Assembly: GCA_014898425.1 (NCBI GenBank)
Contig: RCSZ01000011.1
Span: forward strand, 1-64,000
Source of the DNA: Botryotinia globosa
Taxonomy: Eukaryota > Ascomycota > Leotiomycetes > Helotiales > Sclerotiniaceae
DNA length: 64,000 nucleotides
Direction of reading: 5' to 3'
This document shows positions 25,134-36,442 of this stretch, piece by piece. Within the stretch, counting starts at the first letter, position 1, and the number at the start of each line of letters is the position of its first letter. The position numbers were made by a program, and so were the translations under genes. Below the pieces are notes generated by a model. It ran no database searches and was not told where the DNA came from. It saw only the letters and a program-made list of their open reading frames with translations.

Positions 25134-26941
25134 GGTTGCTAGTAGTAAGATTGCTCAAGTGGGAGAGTCTAGATTAAAATTGCTTCAGATGTTGCAGATG
25201 TAAAGAAAGTATGGCATGCTGCGATGAACAACGCTCTGGCACGAGGATATCAACAAATTTAAATAGAAAGTAGAACACAAAATGTACTTTTCTTAGGTCC
25301 ACATTCCTTTGGGATATATAGCAACTGCCCATGAGCTCAGTGACGGATGGTTGTAGGGTGTGGATCACTTTGGAAGAGCTGTTTGATGATCTTGTATCAG
25401 TTTCCTTCGACAGAATCTTGTGATTGGCATAGGTCAATTCATCCAACGTTACATCAAATAGACAACTACGAAATCATACACGTAAGATCACTTTAGACCG
25501 GACTACTCATGGAGATCGAATCTCGAACCAAGCTATTCACCCTTTTCTAAAGCTGAAATGTGGAGATATGCGATGGGCGAGGTATAAGCGGAGAGCTCTC
25601 TCGGGACAATGGTCGATCTTTGGAGTGTATATTCTTATAATCTCGGGAATTTTCACCAAACATCATCGGATTACTCGATATGGACAAAGAAGTTCAGTCA
25701 GTATTGAGCATTACAGCGTCAAATGCCGGTGCGTTAGTGACATTGACAAGCGCACCATCCCCACGAACATTATGATTCTTGTATCCTTACGTGATACTGC
25801 GGCTGAAAGATGAGAATTTCCTTTTTCAATCTGGAAGTGGAGTAGCAATAATGGCCAAGATAATGTCAGGCCGTATTGATACAGCGTATCTACCTCTGAT
25901 ACCCTCAACCCGTAGAAAGTCTGCCGAATAAACTCAATTTACCCAGCTGAAACCTAGCCCCTTGTGAGAAATTGGTCTCTCGTTCAAATGAAGGTAAAAT
26001 AATTGAGAGTGTATGATTGGATGGTTCGCCAAAGTAAATAGTTTTCCTCCTCAATATATGCTTCTGTTTCTAACATTCCCTATCGAGTCAAGTAAACTTG
26101 TGCGACATGATAATATTGTAAGGGGTGAACAAAGGCTCAAAGATTAAATCGATTGCATTGCAAATATCAACTTGATAGATACTCGATTGCTAAAGAATTA
26201 CTACAGCGTGAGAAATTAGCATACAAATTTGTAGCGCTGTTTGATAAAAATCCAGAGGATAAATACCGATAGTTACTGAACGGTCAACGTGAAGCTCCAC
26301 CACACTAACTTCATTCATCTTCAAAGACGGCATGCAATACAGCTGAGTTGTGGGGAACATGCTAGCCGGAAATCAAATTTACCTTGCCGGACCCACAGAT
26401 CTTCGACGCGATCTGTTCGTCCTTAGAAGATTCCCTGCCATGATCATCATGGAGCCGCTGAATTATTGAGAGTCTGCCAATGAATATTTCGGTATATTTC
26501 ATCTCTGAAGAAGAAACCCAACTAAGCCTGGTAATCTGCAAGCTGAAAATATACTGGTGCGAACCGATCGACTTCCCGGATAAGTCGGAGCGTTGTATTG
26601 ACCAACAGAGGTCGAATTGACTGCGCATCTTGTCAACACAGGTCAATAAAAGCTATCAAACTCTGTATTCGCATACGAGGGACCCACTTCGATGACATGT
26701 TGATTGCATCATTACACTGGAAGCTTGAAGCTCAGTTAGACCATTGACCTCCTCTTCACCCACGTAGTGAAGATCCCTCGGAACATTAATCGTGAGCCTT
26801 GGGTGTCCAATTTTAAACGAGAAGTCAAGAAAATGATTATCTGACTACTTATATACATATTCTCTACCTCATGTATGCTCAACAACTACGAAGTATTCGC
26901 AGTACTATACCCCCTTTCTCGACATTGTTTCAGTACCGAAA
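25134..26941. other. Divergent intergenic region
   Basis: About 1.8 kb between the divergent peroxidase and galactose oxidase genes, so it holds both promoters. A TATA-like TTATATACATAT lies about 90 bp before the galactose oxidase start and is followed by a CT-rich stretch. No coding sequence recognised. Confidence 0.5.
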
Positions 26942-29119
26942 ATGAAGCCACAGTGGAGTGAACTGCTTCTTGGAGCTTCCTTGGGCGGAGTTCATGCTGT
27001 CAGCAACTTCATGACAGAGGCGATAAACTCAGAACGTATATCTGGTTATGGACCAGTCGACAAGCCCTCATGGGAACCGACATTCACCGATGAATCACGT
27101 CCCTATCAAGGGATCCGAATTTCTCGCGAAGGGTGGAAGTTGGAATGCAGCAGTTCTGATACAAAATATCCGTGTCAAAATGCGATTGATGGAAGTAACC
27201 AAACTTCCTGGCGTAGTGATCTGAGCTCCGATGGACACAACATCATAATAGACTTGGAAAAGGACTACTCTGTCAGTGCACTTGTCATCCTTCCTCCTAT
27301 TGATACTGGAGATGACGGCCTCATTACTCAACATGAAATATACGTCAGTAACGACAAGGAAAACTGGGAAGAGCCCATTGCATATGGAATGTGGCCAAAC
27401 ACAAACAGACAGCGACTATCCGCATTCGAGCCCACATCCGCTCGATATGTGAAGCTCAATGTAAGCGCCGAGGCAGATGTCTCATCCTGGATAGGGATTT
27501 CCGAGCTCAATATCTATGCGACACAATACCTCCTTCCTCGAGATCCCAAACTAGGTCTCTGGGGTCCGACTCTTGATTTTCCAGTCGTTCCAGTTGCCGG
27601 GGCTCAAGAGGCCTCTGGAAACATTGTTTTGTGGTCATCATGGGCTTCGGATACGTTTCATTCCACACCTGGTGGTCAGACAGCAATGGCTCGTTGGAGC
27701 CCGTCAACAAAAATAGTCTCAAAACGGATCGTTACCAATACTACGCATGATATGTTCTGCCCCGGCATTTCTATTGATGGCACCGGCATGATGGTTGTCA
27801 CTGGCGGCAATGATGCCTCTGAGACTAGTCTATACGATTCTTCCTCCGATCAATGGATCAAGGCACCTCCGATGAGATTACGTCGCGGATATCAAGCATC
27901 CACAACTCTCTCTGATGGACGTGTCTTTGTTATTGGTGGCTCATGGGCTGGTGGCTCAAATATTCCAAAAAACGGAGAAGTCTGGGACCCCGTCGTCGGA
28001 AATTGGTCTATGCTTCCTGATGCCACTGTCAAAGAGATGTTGACTGATGATATGGAAGGTCCATGGAGAGCTGACAACCATGGTTGGCTCTTTGGATGGC
28101 AAAACGGAAGTGTTTTCCAAGCCGGTCCTAGCCGAGCCATGAATTGGTACTTTACGGACGGAAATGGAAGTGTTGAAGCAGCTGGAAATCGTTTAGACGA
28201 TGAAGATTCAATGTCTGGTAATGCAGTAATGTTTGATGCAGTGGCAGGAGAGATTCTTACCATCGGGGGATCTCCTGACTATGACAAATCTTGGGCCACC
28301 AGTAATGCTCATGTCATCACTCTGAATGGACCAGGAGCATATCCAGATGTTAAGCCGGCTGGGACTAACGGTATGATGCATTCAGAGCGAGTTTTCCACA
28401 CATCCGTCGTTCTGCCCGATGGAACAGTTTTTATTGCTGGTGGTCAAACATTTGGCGTCGCTTTCAATGAAGAAAACGTACAGTTTGTACCTGAGCTGTA
28501 TGACCCGGTAACCAACACTTTTACCGAACTATCGGGAAATAATGTCGTTCGTGTTTACCACACACTATCAATTCTGTTACCTGATGGGAGGGTTTTGAAT
28601 GCAGGTGGTGGCTTGTGCGGTAACTGTTCTGCCAATCACTATGACGGCCAGATATTTACACCGCCCTATCTCCTGACAGACGATGGGAAACTGCGCTCTC
28701 GTCCAGAGGTTATCTCACGAGTGCCAGGTCAAATGAATATAGGCGATGAGCTGGATTTGACCACGAGTGTTGCGATACGTTCCGCCTCCTTAATCCGCAT
28801 CGGTAGTGCAACTCACACAGTCAACACTGACCAGCGTCGCGTACCGTTACTTTTGAGAAAAGATCATCTACGCAGGAATCGATATTTGACCTCTCCTGCA
28901 GCCGATCCTGGTATCCTCATTCCCGGATACTGGATGTTGTTCGTCATAGATGAGCATGGAACACCTAGTATTGCGCAGACTATCTTTATTACCACGGAGA
29001 AAACAACTGGTTCAAGAAAAGAAACGCAGAGCCAATGGGGATTTCTTGAATCCTACTGGCGAGGTTGGAAACCAGCACTGATCGCCCAATTTTCTCGCCC
29101 AAGTCGAGAATTGGTCTAA
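26942..29119 (+). CDS. Galactose oxidase-type copper radical oxidase (AA5_2)
   Basis: An intronless 725-residue protein. After a short leader it has an F5/8 type C (carbohydrate-binding, discoidin-like) domain at about 55-195, a seven-bladed kelch domain at about 205-585 and a C-terminal Ig-like domain. All galactose oxidase active-site positions are present by motif: C273 (DMFCPGIS) and Y317 (RRGYQAS) for the thioether cross-link, W335 (GGSWAGG) stacking, Y539-H540 (RVYHT) and H625 (SATHTVNTDQRR) as copper ligands. Family enzymes oxidise galactose or primary alcohols to aldehydes and release H2O2. The leader (MKPQWSELLLGASLGGVHA) is a weak signal peptide. It stands at the edge of a cluster of secreted-protein genes. 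Confidence 0.93.
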   Translation: MKPQWSELLLGASLGGVHAVSNFMTEAINSERISGYGPVDKPSWEPTFTDESRPYQGIRISREGWKLECSSSDTKYPCQNAIDGSNQTSWRSDLSSDGHNIIIDLEKDYSVSALVILPPIDTGDDGLITQHEIYVSNDKENWEEPIAYGMWPNTNRQRLSAFEPTSARYVKLNVSAEADVSSWIGISELNIYATQYLLPRDPKLGLWGPTLDFPVVPVAGAQEASGNIVLWSSWASDTFHSTPGGQTAMARWSPSTKIVSKRIVTNTTHDMFCPGISIDGTGMMVVTGGNDASETSLYDSSSDQWIKAPPMRLRRGYQASTTLSDGRVFVIGGSWAGGSNIPKNGEVWDPVVGNWSMLPDATVKEMLTDDMEGPWRADNHGWLFGWQNGSVFQAGPSRAMNWYFTDGNGSVEAAGNRLDDEDSMSGNAVMFDAVAGEILTIGGSPDYDKSWATSNAHVITLNGPGAYPDVKPAGTNGMMHSERVFHTSVVLPDGTVFIAGGQTFGVAFNEENVQFVPELYDPVTNTFTELSGNNVVRVYHTLSILLPDGRVLNAGGGLCGNCSANHYDGQIFTPPYLLTDDGKLRSRPEVISRVPGQMNIGDELDLTTSVAIRSASLIRIGSATHTVNTDQRRVPLLLRKDHLRRNRYLTSPAADPGILIPGYWMLFVIDEHGTPSIAQTIFITTEKTTGSRKETQSQWGFLESYWRGWKPALIAQFSRPSRELV

Positions 29120-30852
29120 AGCATCATTGGGAATTCTATATCAAATTGTAAAATGAAAGTTGTAACAGTATCTATCTATAATACAATTGTTAGCAAGAAT
29201 AATGCTATTACTCTACCGGCGTACACAGTCAATTTATTAGTTGAAGTTTTGAAGACACAATATGACCACTCATGAAGAGAGTGAATTAGAGAATTACCAA
29301 AGTCTTTTCCAGTGTGTCGATATCTTTTGATTCAAAACTGGCATGAAAGGAAGGTCTTGGTATAGACTAATGATATTGTCCCATGGAGACAGACAAACGG
29401 ACTGACATTTGCACTACTGGAATTGAAGAATTCAGTTCACTTCAACGATCGATGTGGCTGTTTCCAATCTGTCGCTGGAGTGGTGAAGTGAAGAAGAGTT
29501 AGAAGAGTTGGTCTCCATAATTACCAACAGAATTACCGCGACAAAGGCGCGTGCGGCTAACCTTATCGAGCAGTCCTCGCAGGTGCAATTTATTTCTGGC
29601 TTTACGATCGGGACACCAGAACCAAAACTTAAGAATCAGCCAAATCGCAACATTCATGGGTCACGATGTGCAATCTCGACCATGGATGAGAGCTGAGAGA
29701 GAAGAAAACAGATTGCAATCATGTAGGATTTACTACAATGGTCAAGACACATTGTTGAAACTATCAATGTTTGCCACCACAGACGATCGCAATATGTTTA
29801 CTATTAGCGGAGCATATTCAACATTGGCAGATTTCCTATGGGTAATTTTCGTTGCTCGTTAGATCAAAGAAGTTACTCGATGGTGCCGGTTACGTTCATC
29901 TCACGTGTAGATTAGTTGGTGTGCTCTTACCAATATTTTCGAGGACTATTGCCGCCGGAGAACCCAGTGTTTGCCATCCAAGGATCAGTACATGGCTCAA
30001 AGGTTTGTTGTGCCCGCACCGCAGACTCAAAATACAAATTAATAAAAGGAAATTATTCAGCGACGGTGGGGAGGGTGGATCAAAGTATAGGCACATCTGT
30101 CGTTGCAATTGCTTTGAGAAGCCAATTTTCATATTTACACGTTCATTTGGACGATGAAGCGGCTCAGATGTAGTGACGTGGTGTTGCAGGAGTAGCAATG
30201 GTATCAGATAAAGAATTTTCAAGTCTTGGAGCGACTCTGATTATTCGAGCACTACGATTCTTGTACATTTTCCACCGTCAAGTACTCAGTTCGATGGCAT
30301 TCCTTCTCAAGCGGGTGATTACATCATTTTGAGATAAGGTTCTTAAGCATTTAGTGACTGCAGTGTCTTTATTCCCGTATTGTCTAATTACTTTCCATCA
30401 ATACCTACCTATGCTCGCCTTTTTCCCTAGTGTTATTCTCGTTGCGCCCATTCACCGTTCACAATAAATGTACTTCACACTCAAATTTGAGTCAGACCTA
30501 GCAAGCATGATGACTGGAAGCAAAATTCTTTATCGTGTTATTATCTGCTTTCTATTCTCAACGTGGAATTATTTTTCTCTTTCATACACAAAAATCGGCA
30601 GCTTCAGAAACACGAATCAGCTATCAACTAACACTAACATTCAACTCGCATTTGCACACCTCCTATCCACTCGGGAAAGTCTCGCCCAGGACTTATTTAT
30701 TTGTCCTATCTCACTTACATTTCATCGCACTTTACAGAGTGATCTCCAGCTTCACACATCACCCTAGCCTACAAAGCTCGCCTTAAGCATTTCAAACAAG
30801 ACCGCGTGGGTACTCCTTCCTTCCTGAATTGTTAGCCTCTGCGATAACCACA
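29120..30852. other. Intergenic region, no gene recognised
   Basis: About 1.7 kb separating the galactose oxidase from the small secreted protein cluster. Several 60-110 codon ORFs on both strands overlap each other and show no domain. Confidence 0.45.
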
Positions 30853-31164
30853 ATGGTAGATAGAAACTGTACCGACTATGGCCAAGACCATATTGTTTTC
30901 AACAGGACTAAGTTGTTTTTCGGCCTGGATGGTGGACCAGAACCTCTGAAAGATCATGTCTGGGTGTTGTCAAATTTCACTGGGTTGAATGCACCAGAAG
31001 CAGTAGTCAGCTTTACATCACAGCTATCACCTGAACTCCAGTGGCAGGACAAAAGCTACAGGGTCTTAAAGCTTCTGCAAGTAAACATTTTTAAGCCCCC
31101 AACTGTTCCTTTGGGTATAGATCCGAGGACTTCAGATGTTTATGCGCTGGAGATCCCATGTTAG
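30853..31164 (+). pseudogene. Truncated paralogue of the small secreted protein at 31987
   Basis: The frame (ATG at 30853, open back to a stop at 30784) matches the middle and end of the protein at 31987-32517. Shared blocks include NCTDYGQDHIVFNRTKLFFG against NCVSYGEDHFVFKRKKALFG, KDHVWVLSNFTGLNAPE against KDRIWVVSNLTRLNAPE, and a C-terminal IPC. The signal peptide and the first three cysteines of the intact copy are absent, and no upstream exon supplies them. Without a leader the product would not be secreted. It is probably a 5'-truncated duplicate. Confidence 0.6.
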
Positions 31165-31986
31165 ACACGAGAAAGACTGGTGTTCTCTTTTTTTTTCGAT
31201 TAAAGAGCGGCAATGGAATTCGGGGTAGAGGGAAGGGTTAATACAATTTTTATGTGAATAAAGGTCTGCCGGCGCTCTGCGACACATTCGTAATAGGCAA
31301 TACGTGTATTTTACATGACTTTCCTGTAAACTGCGTTGCATATTTCAGTGAATGCAAATCGAAGGTTCGCGAATGTGGCCTCATTCAGTATATTACTAGG
31401 TCCAAGACAGCTATAATAAATGAAATCGAGTCTCCAATGATCTTTGTTACACGCAAAAAATCAGAATGCAAATTAAAGTATGAAAACGCACATTACATAT
31501 GGGAACCTTGGTCGACGTATGACAATACGAAGTACTATAGTCACGCAATATCTTCAAATCCACAGTTAACTCACAAACATCATTCAAGGCCCCTTTAAGT
31601 ACTTCGATATTATGATACGACCAATAATCAACGACTAATCTCGATATATACATTCTAAATGACAGTTGTGCTGGAGACCTCTCCGTAGTCTGGGTTGCCG
31701 ACATCATTTCTTTTTCTCTGGAGCGATTCACAGACTATGGATGACTCCTCTGCCTTTTGTTAATGATTCATTGTCATTAATCCATACATCGATAATTTTT
31801 ATTAGGTACCTATACTTTTATTCCTTCAATCATGGAAGTTCACGCAATCTTTGTCTTTCCCGACATAATTACCACAACCATAATTTTCTCAAAGCCACTT
31901 TGACATCCAACAACACGTTCTTGTGGTCATTAATCATCATATCTCAGACCCCTATCAAAGTCAAAAACTGCTGCAAGCCCGTCAAC
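31165..31986. other. Spacer between the duplicated secreted-protein genes
   Basis: About 820 bp. A 114-codon plus-strand ORF (31254-31598) has several Cys but no ATG-initiated signal peptide and no visible relation to the neighbouring copies. Confidence 0.4.
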
Positions 31987-32517
31987 ATGCATCTACGTCT
32001 TTCTGCCCTTCTGTGGCCATTATTGTTTCAAGGAGCTATCTCTATTCCTATAAATTTCTCTTTGACGTCTAAAGCAAACAAGTGCTACGAAGACTCTTCA
32101 AAGATTCTCAAGCCTGATATGACCTGCGACCAGCTGCCAGAGAATACCTGTTTCTACACCGTCACCACCTTTTTGAAGCCCCAGTCAGCAACCACCTCGA
32201 TCACGGATTGGAATTGTGTTTCGTATGGCGAGGATCATTTTGTCTTCAAAAGGAAAAAAGCTTTGTTCGGTATGGATGCTGGTCCCATGGAAGTCAAGGA
32301 TCGTATTTGGGTTGTCTCAAATCTAACTCGTTTGAATGCACCAGAGTCAAATATTGGTATTAGTAGTTGGTACACTGGGCCTTGTAGCTTCCCGCAACTC
32401 AAGTGGCAAGGAAAGAAATATCTAGTTTACTTGTCAGAGAGTATTGAAGACGCCTTGTTGAGTCTCTTACCTCTCGGAGTTAAAAGCCATGTTTATCGCA
32501 TCAAAATACCATGCTGA
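31987..32517 (+). CDS. Small secreted Cys-containing protein (candidate effector)
   Basis: 176 residues, intronless. A clear signal peptide (MHLRLSALLWPLLFQGAIS) is followed by about 157 residues with six cysteines (KCYED, TCDQL, TCFYT, NCVSY, PCSFP and the terminal IPC). No catalytic motif is seen. The C-terminal part reads LKWQGKKYLVYL then YRIKIPC. A truncated copy lies 0.8 kb upstream and a degraded fragment just downstream, so this is a local tandem family with one intact member. Size, leader and Cys content fit a fungal effector; that role is inference. Confidence 0.65.
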   Translation: MHLRLSALLWPLLFQGAISIPINFSLTSKANKCYEDSSKILKPDMTCDQLPENTCFYTVTTFLKPQSATTSITDWNCVSYGEDHFVFKRKKALFGMDAGPMEVKDRIWVVSNLTRLNAPESNIGISSWYTGPCSFPQLKWQGKKYLVYLSESIEDALLSLLPLGVKSHVYRIKIPC

Positions 32518-32639
32518 TACCAAGCACGCCTCACTATATTGGTATTAGCTGTACACCTAGTCACCTTGGGGCTGCAATATACACTTTCTGGGAACTGTGT
32601 ACGGTCTTTTAAAGAAATTGATTCATTGATATTTAATTC

Positions 32640-32775
32640 CTCTCAATATGATCTGAAGCTTGATTATGCATACGGTGATCTTCAACATCAAAAAAAAAAA
32701 TTCAGCCGCCTTAAGTTCGTAATAGGCATCGAGAAAGTTTTTAAACCCCCGACTATCAGACCTCAGATACTTCCA
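32640..32775 (+). pseudogene. Degraded third copy of the secreted-protein family (C-terminal remnant)
   Basis: About 45 codons resemble the C-terminal part of the truncated copy at 30853: LQHQKKKFSRLKF...IEKVFKPPT against LQWQDKSYRVLKL...VNIFKPPT. The match is limited to this stretch and contains a run of ten A residues. No start or leader was found. Evidence is by eye only. Confidence 0.4.
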
Positions 32776-33279
32776 CATGTTTTTTCTCATTCACTACATA
32801 ACTTGTCGTATCGCAATTCTATAATGACTCTTTCTCAATGAAATGATGATTCATGGCCTCCGAGTCATACTCGAATCCTTATTTCCTCGATAACACGCGA
32901 TGTTTGGCATTGTGACTCCGTCAGCTAAAACAGTCATCAACATTGTTGTTCTCGAACGACTTAACCTCTCTGCTTCTGTTAATGTGATATATCCAATCTG
33001 AACCACAATCACAACTAAATGCAAACCGAGTCCACTGCATCTCGAGATTTACCACACCCTACTGCAACTCCAACCACAAGCTAGAACAAAGAACCACTTC
33101 ACGTCTCCAAAATCCATCGTCAATACCGCGCTAACGTCGATCTCATAAATAAAAACTATCAGTTCCGACAAGAACCATCCGCAGGGCTAAGTCAATGAAT
33201 GTTAGATATTATGTAAGTTTAAAGGCACTTTGATTTCATCAGATGCTTCATAGCTAATGTTTTGTGCGAAAGGCTCAAC
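32776..33279. other. Spacer within the secreted-protein cluster
   Basis: About 500 bp with no coding signal. It contains the 5' flank of the next gene. Confidence 0.45.
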
Positions 33280-33843
33280 ATGAAACACATTATCTTTTCC
33301 CAAGTCTCTCTGGGTATCATTTCCCTTGTCCTTGGATCTCCACTTTCTACACCATGGGTTCGCTCCCAATCAGAATGTGGCAATTCTGATGTCAACACCT
33401 GCACTGTCGAAGTTTACGTCCCTGTCAACAAACCCAATCAAAACAAATTTTCCTACATAGTCACTCTTTTCGATTCAAATTGTGATACAATGTGCAGTGA
33501 TATGTTTGTACATCGTAACACCAGGATCACATGGGTACCACCCTGTCTCAAAGGTGGAAACATGACCGTTCAAGTCCAGGGGGATGGAGAGCTGCAGCCA
33601 ATTTATCATAACGGCTCTCCAATATATATCGGAATTGTGCCCGATGGAAACACTACAATAGTAACGCACCGCGATACATTCCAGTGTCCAAAAGCGGAAG
33701 CTGCTCTTACAATAAGATCGGTTCCTGATTATGAAGAAAATTGTGAAGAGGCTGAACACCCCCCACCCCTCTACGACTCATGTTATCAATCGTGGAGACT
33801 TGCACATACTCCAGCAGTGGGAATCGGTCATACGGGTGATTGA
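33280..33843 (+). CDS. Small secreted Cys-rich protein (hypothetical, candidate effector)
   Basis: 187 residues, intronless. A leader (MKHIIFSQVSLGIISLVLGSP) is followed by a Cys-rich body: ECGNSDVNTCTVEV, SNCDTMCSD, PPCLKGG, FQCPK and further cysteines near the C terminus. The spacing CDTMC, a central MTVQVQGDGELQP segment and a final D-T-F-Q-C are echoed in the protein at 34586 (CPDC, LTVGRDGQVP, MPFNC), suggesting a shared beta-rich fold. The start is the ATG giving MKHII; a TTG six codons upstream is ignored. No family recognised. Confidence 0.6.
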   Translation: MKHIIFSQVSLGIISLVLGSPLSTPWVRSQSECGNSDVNTCTVEVYVPVNKPNQNKFSYIVTLFDSNCDTMCSDMFVHRNTRITWVPPCLKGGNMTVQVQGDGELQPIYHNGSPIYIGIVPDGNTTIVTHRDTFQCPKAEAALTIRSVPDYEENCEEAEHPPPLYDSCYQSWRLAHTPAVGIGHTGD

Positions 33844-34585
33844 TGGACGGCAATGCTTACCCAGCTCGAGATGACGGTTGATGATGAATTTCAGCCGTCA
33901 GGGGGGGTTGTCTATTTACTAGATAGTGATTGACTTCACTGGATTTCAGATGCTCAATAATACGTTGATGTTTACACGCTTCTATTCTTAGTTGCATGAG
34001 TGATCTTGATGGAAAGTTGTGAATATTCATGAATTTAATCGACTATATCAAAGTGTTCCAGTCGTGTCCTGTTATCTTGCTCTTCTTCCTTCACTTCATC
34101 TTTCGAGTCACCGGTGACTGGCTGGTATTCTTCATTATTGTCACTTATGCATATGAGTCTTCAAATAACTTCTGACTCGATAATCGAATCAGTTAGGTTT
34201 ATAATAACAGCCACGAAAGCATTCGCTCTCTCTCATATCACTGCACCACAGCTCCAACTAATACCACAAGAACACAACAAACTTCAAACAACTACACCTT
34301 ATTCGGAACAGATTTCATTCAGCGTCTATCATTTGATCTTTCTGAAGCAAAGTACTTGAATAAACGGAATAATAAACGCACTCAGGTAAATTCAAATTTC
34401 AAGCGAGTTTAGGTCTACCCATAGACAGATATCGATATTTTCTGTGTACTTTCAACTCTAGACCTTTCTCCGCTTCATTGAAATTCCAAGGTATGTGCTG
34501 AAACAAAACTTTCGTTGTTTGTGATAATAACTAGTCGCAGATATCTCTAGCTGATATTATCCTATTCCAAACCGGCATCATCAAT
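33844..34585. other. Spacer within the secreted-protein cluster
   Basis: About 740 bp, 5' flank of the gene at 34586. An 81-codon ORF at 34114 has no recognised domain. Confidence 0.45.
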
Positions 34586-35047
34586 ATGAACTTTCTTCCG
34601 CTCTTCGCAACCACGATCCTGGCCTCGTGCGTTATTCTGGTTGTATCTGCCATTCCTCAACATGCCTTTTTCCCTGCTCGATTTGTCCATAAGTCTTGCC
34701 CCGCCAATCCAGATGATGTTTCAAAGTGCAACATGCGCCTCACCGTAACGGTCTACGATACCAATAATGGGAAGGTTGATCTGAAAATCACGGGTCCTGA
34801 AGGCTGTCCTGATTGTGGCGTTGACGCCATTGGCAACGGTATTCCATGGGCGGCTAAAGATAGCAAGCCTAGATGCTTTGACGACAAGGGAACTTGGGAC
34901 CTTACCGTGGGTAGAGACGGCCAAGTCCCAGATGTTGTCATTTGGGGTGGTGTGAAATATCGTCTCAACAAGGTTGATGAAGGAAATATGAATCACAAGG
35001 CAACTCAAATTACAACTTACAATATGCCTTTCAATTGTACAATTTGA
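34586..35047 (+). CDS. Small secreted protein with C-terminal Cys (candidate effector)
   Basis: 153 residues, intronless. The leader is MNFLPLFATTILASCVILVVSA, followed by six cysteines: KSCPA, SKCNM, EGCPDC, PRCFD and the near-terminal FNCTI. Predicted character is beta-rich (LTVTVYDTNNGKVDLKITG, WDLTVGRDG, VIWGGVKYRL). No known domain recognised. It stands directly at the border of the AT-rich repeat block. Similar blocks in the 33280 protein suggest distant relationship. Confidence 0.62.
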   Translation: MNFLPLFATTILASCVILVVSAIPQHAFFPARFVHKSCPANPDDVSKCNMRLTVTVYDTNNGKVDLKITGPEGCPDCGVDAIGNGIPWAAKDSKPRCFDDKGTWDLTVGRDGQVPDVVIWGGVKYRLNKVDEGNMNHKATQITTYNMPFNCTI

Positions 35048-35428
35048 TCAGAGATATATTGAAAGTGTAGAGATTAGATGATTCATCGAGATACAGACAA
35101 TATGTCTTATCCTTTTTAGACAGATAATATTACGTTGATATTCAAATGCTCTTGAAGAGACATGAATGACTACCGTGAAAAAGCGTAGAAAATTTTGAAG
35201 AGAATGGATTTCAAATGATCAAGGAAAAATGGCTGTTAAAATCTTTGGTTGCTTGAGACAATATCGAAAGAATTTTTCTATCTGAATATCAGAATTGTTC
35301 TTTATGCATGATCGAGGTGTTTCTTATCAGCTATACTCGTGTGTACAATCTACATACACCCGGAGATTGAGGTCGCTAAGATGGGAGTCATCCACGGGGT
35401 TTGAATAATTCGGGATTTGAACCACTTA
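35048..35428. other. Border region between secreted-protein gene and AT-rich block
   Basis: 3' flank of the gene at 34586. Composition falls sharply to AT-rich after about 35450. Confidence 0.5.
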
Positions 35429-36248
35429 AATCGACCACCCTACTTTCGGGCCACCCCTCTTTTAGGCCATCTTTTTACACCAAAAATCACTTTTTTGGTT
35501 TATTAATATCTCTATCAATATTGAATATAACTTAATAAAAATTTATATTTATACAATTTAAGCTATTTTAGGCTTATATTAGAATTTTTAAAATTTTAGG
35601 ATTTTTCTGGATTGAGATTTAAAGCTTTAAAATATCGATTTTTGAATTTATATAGGAATCATATATAAAATTTAAACTTTTATATAAACTTTAATAACTA
35701 TTTAATAATAATAATTATTAAACGAAAATTATATATCTTTTTGAAAAATTCAAATCTTAATTAATATAGAAATTAATCTTTTTTTTAAAAAAATAAATAA
35801 ATATAAAGATATAGTATATAGTGAATTGAGAGTAGTATAAATAATCCCTGTAATTTTAAGAGTATTCTTTTAAATATTTATTTAGAAGGGATTTTTGATT
35901 TTTCAAAGATTTTTTAAATCGAATATCTTATAAATTTATAATAAAAATTTATAATTTATTTTTAGCTATTTTTCTCTAAAAGTTATTATAGATTCTATAA
36001 AATTTTAAATTTGTATGTGATTTATATATAAATTGAAAATCGATATTTTGAAGTCTTAGAAATTGATCTACAAAAATACTAAAAATCTAAAATTTTCAAA
36101 ATAGATTTAAAATAACTAGAATTATAAAAATATAAATTTTATTGAATTATATTTCATATTAATAAAAATATTAATAAGCTAAAAAAGTTATTTTTGATAT
36201 AAAATAGTGATTCAAAATAAAGATAGCCCGAAAGTAGAGGGGTCGATT
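35429..36248. mobile_element. 820-bp AT-rich fold-back element with long inverted arms
   Basis: The left end (35429) and right end (36248) are inverted copies: 22 of the first 25 bases match (AATCGACC...CTACTTTCGGGC). Similarity continues inward for roughly 250-300 bp, for example CAAAAATCACTTTTTTGG against CAAAAATAACTTTTTTAG, and AAAATATCGATTTT in both arms. Both ends are directly flanked by TA, as expected for a Tc1/mariner-type insertion, though TA is common in such DNA. Most differences between arms look like C/T or G/A changes. No coding sequence. It could be a miniature fold-back element or the remains of one altered by repeat-induced mutation. Confidence 0.65.
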
Positions 36249-36442
36249 TAAATTTTAAATCTATTTCTCATTATAATATATAAGCTAGGATATAAAAAGT
36301 TGAATAATCTTACATTTTAACTGGAAAAGCGTTACACGTGCGGTGAGTAGGTTCTAGAACTCTTATATATATCTGGTTATAATATCTTAAACATATAGGA
36401 TTACATTGTCCTTGTCTAATCAATTATTAGAGACTTGTAATC

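Noticed and set aside
25500..25545. GGAGATCGAATCTCG resembling a tRNA T-arm
   Set aside because: No acceptor stem, D-arm or anticodon arm could be placed around it on either strand.
31254..31598. Cys-containing ORF between the secreted-protein copies
   Set aside because: It has no leader from a true ATG and no similarity to its neighbours, so it is probably chance.
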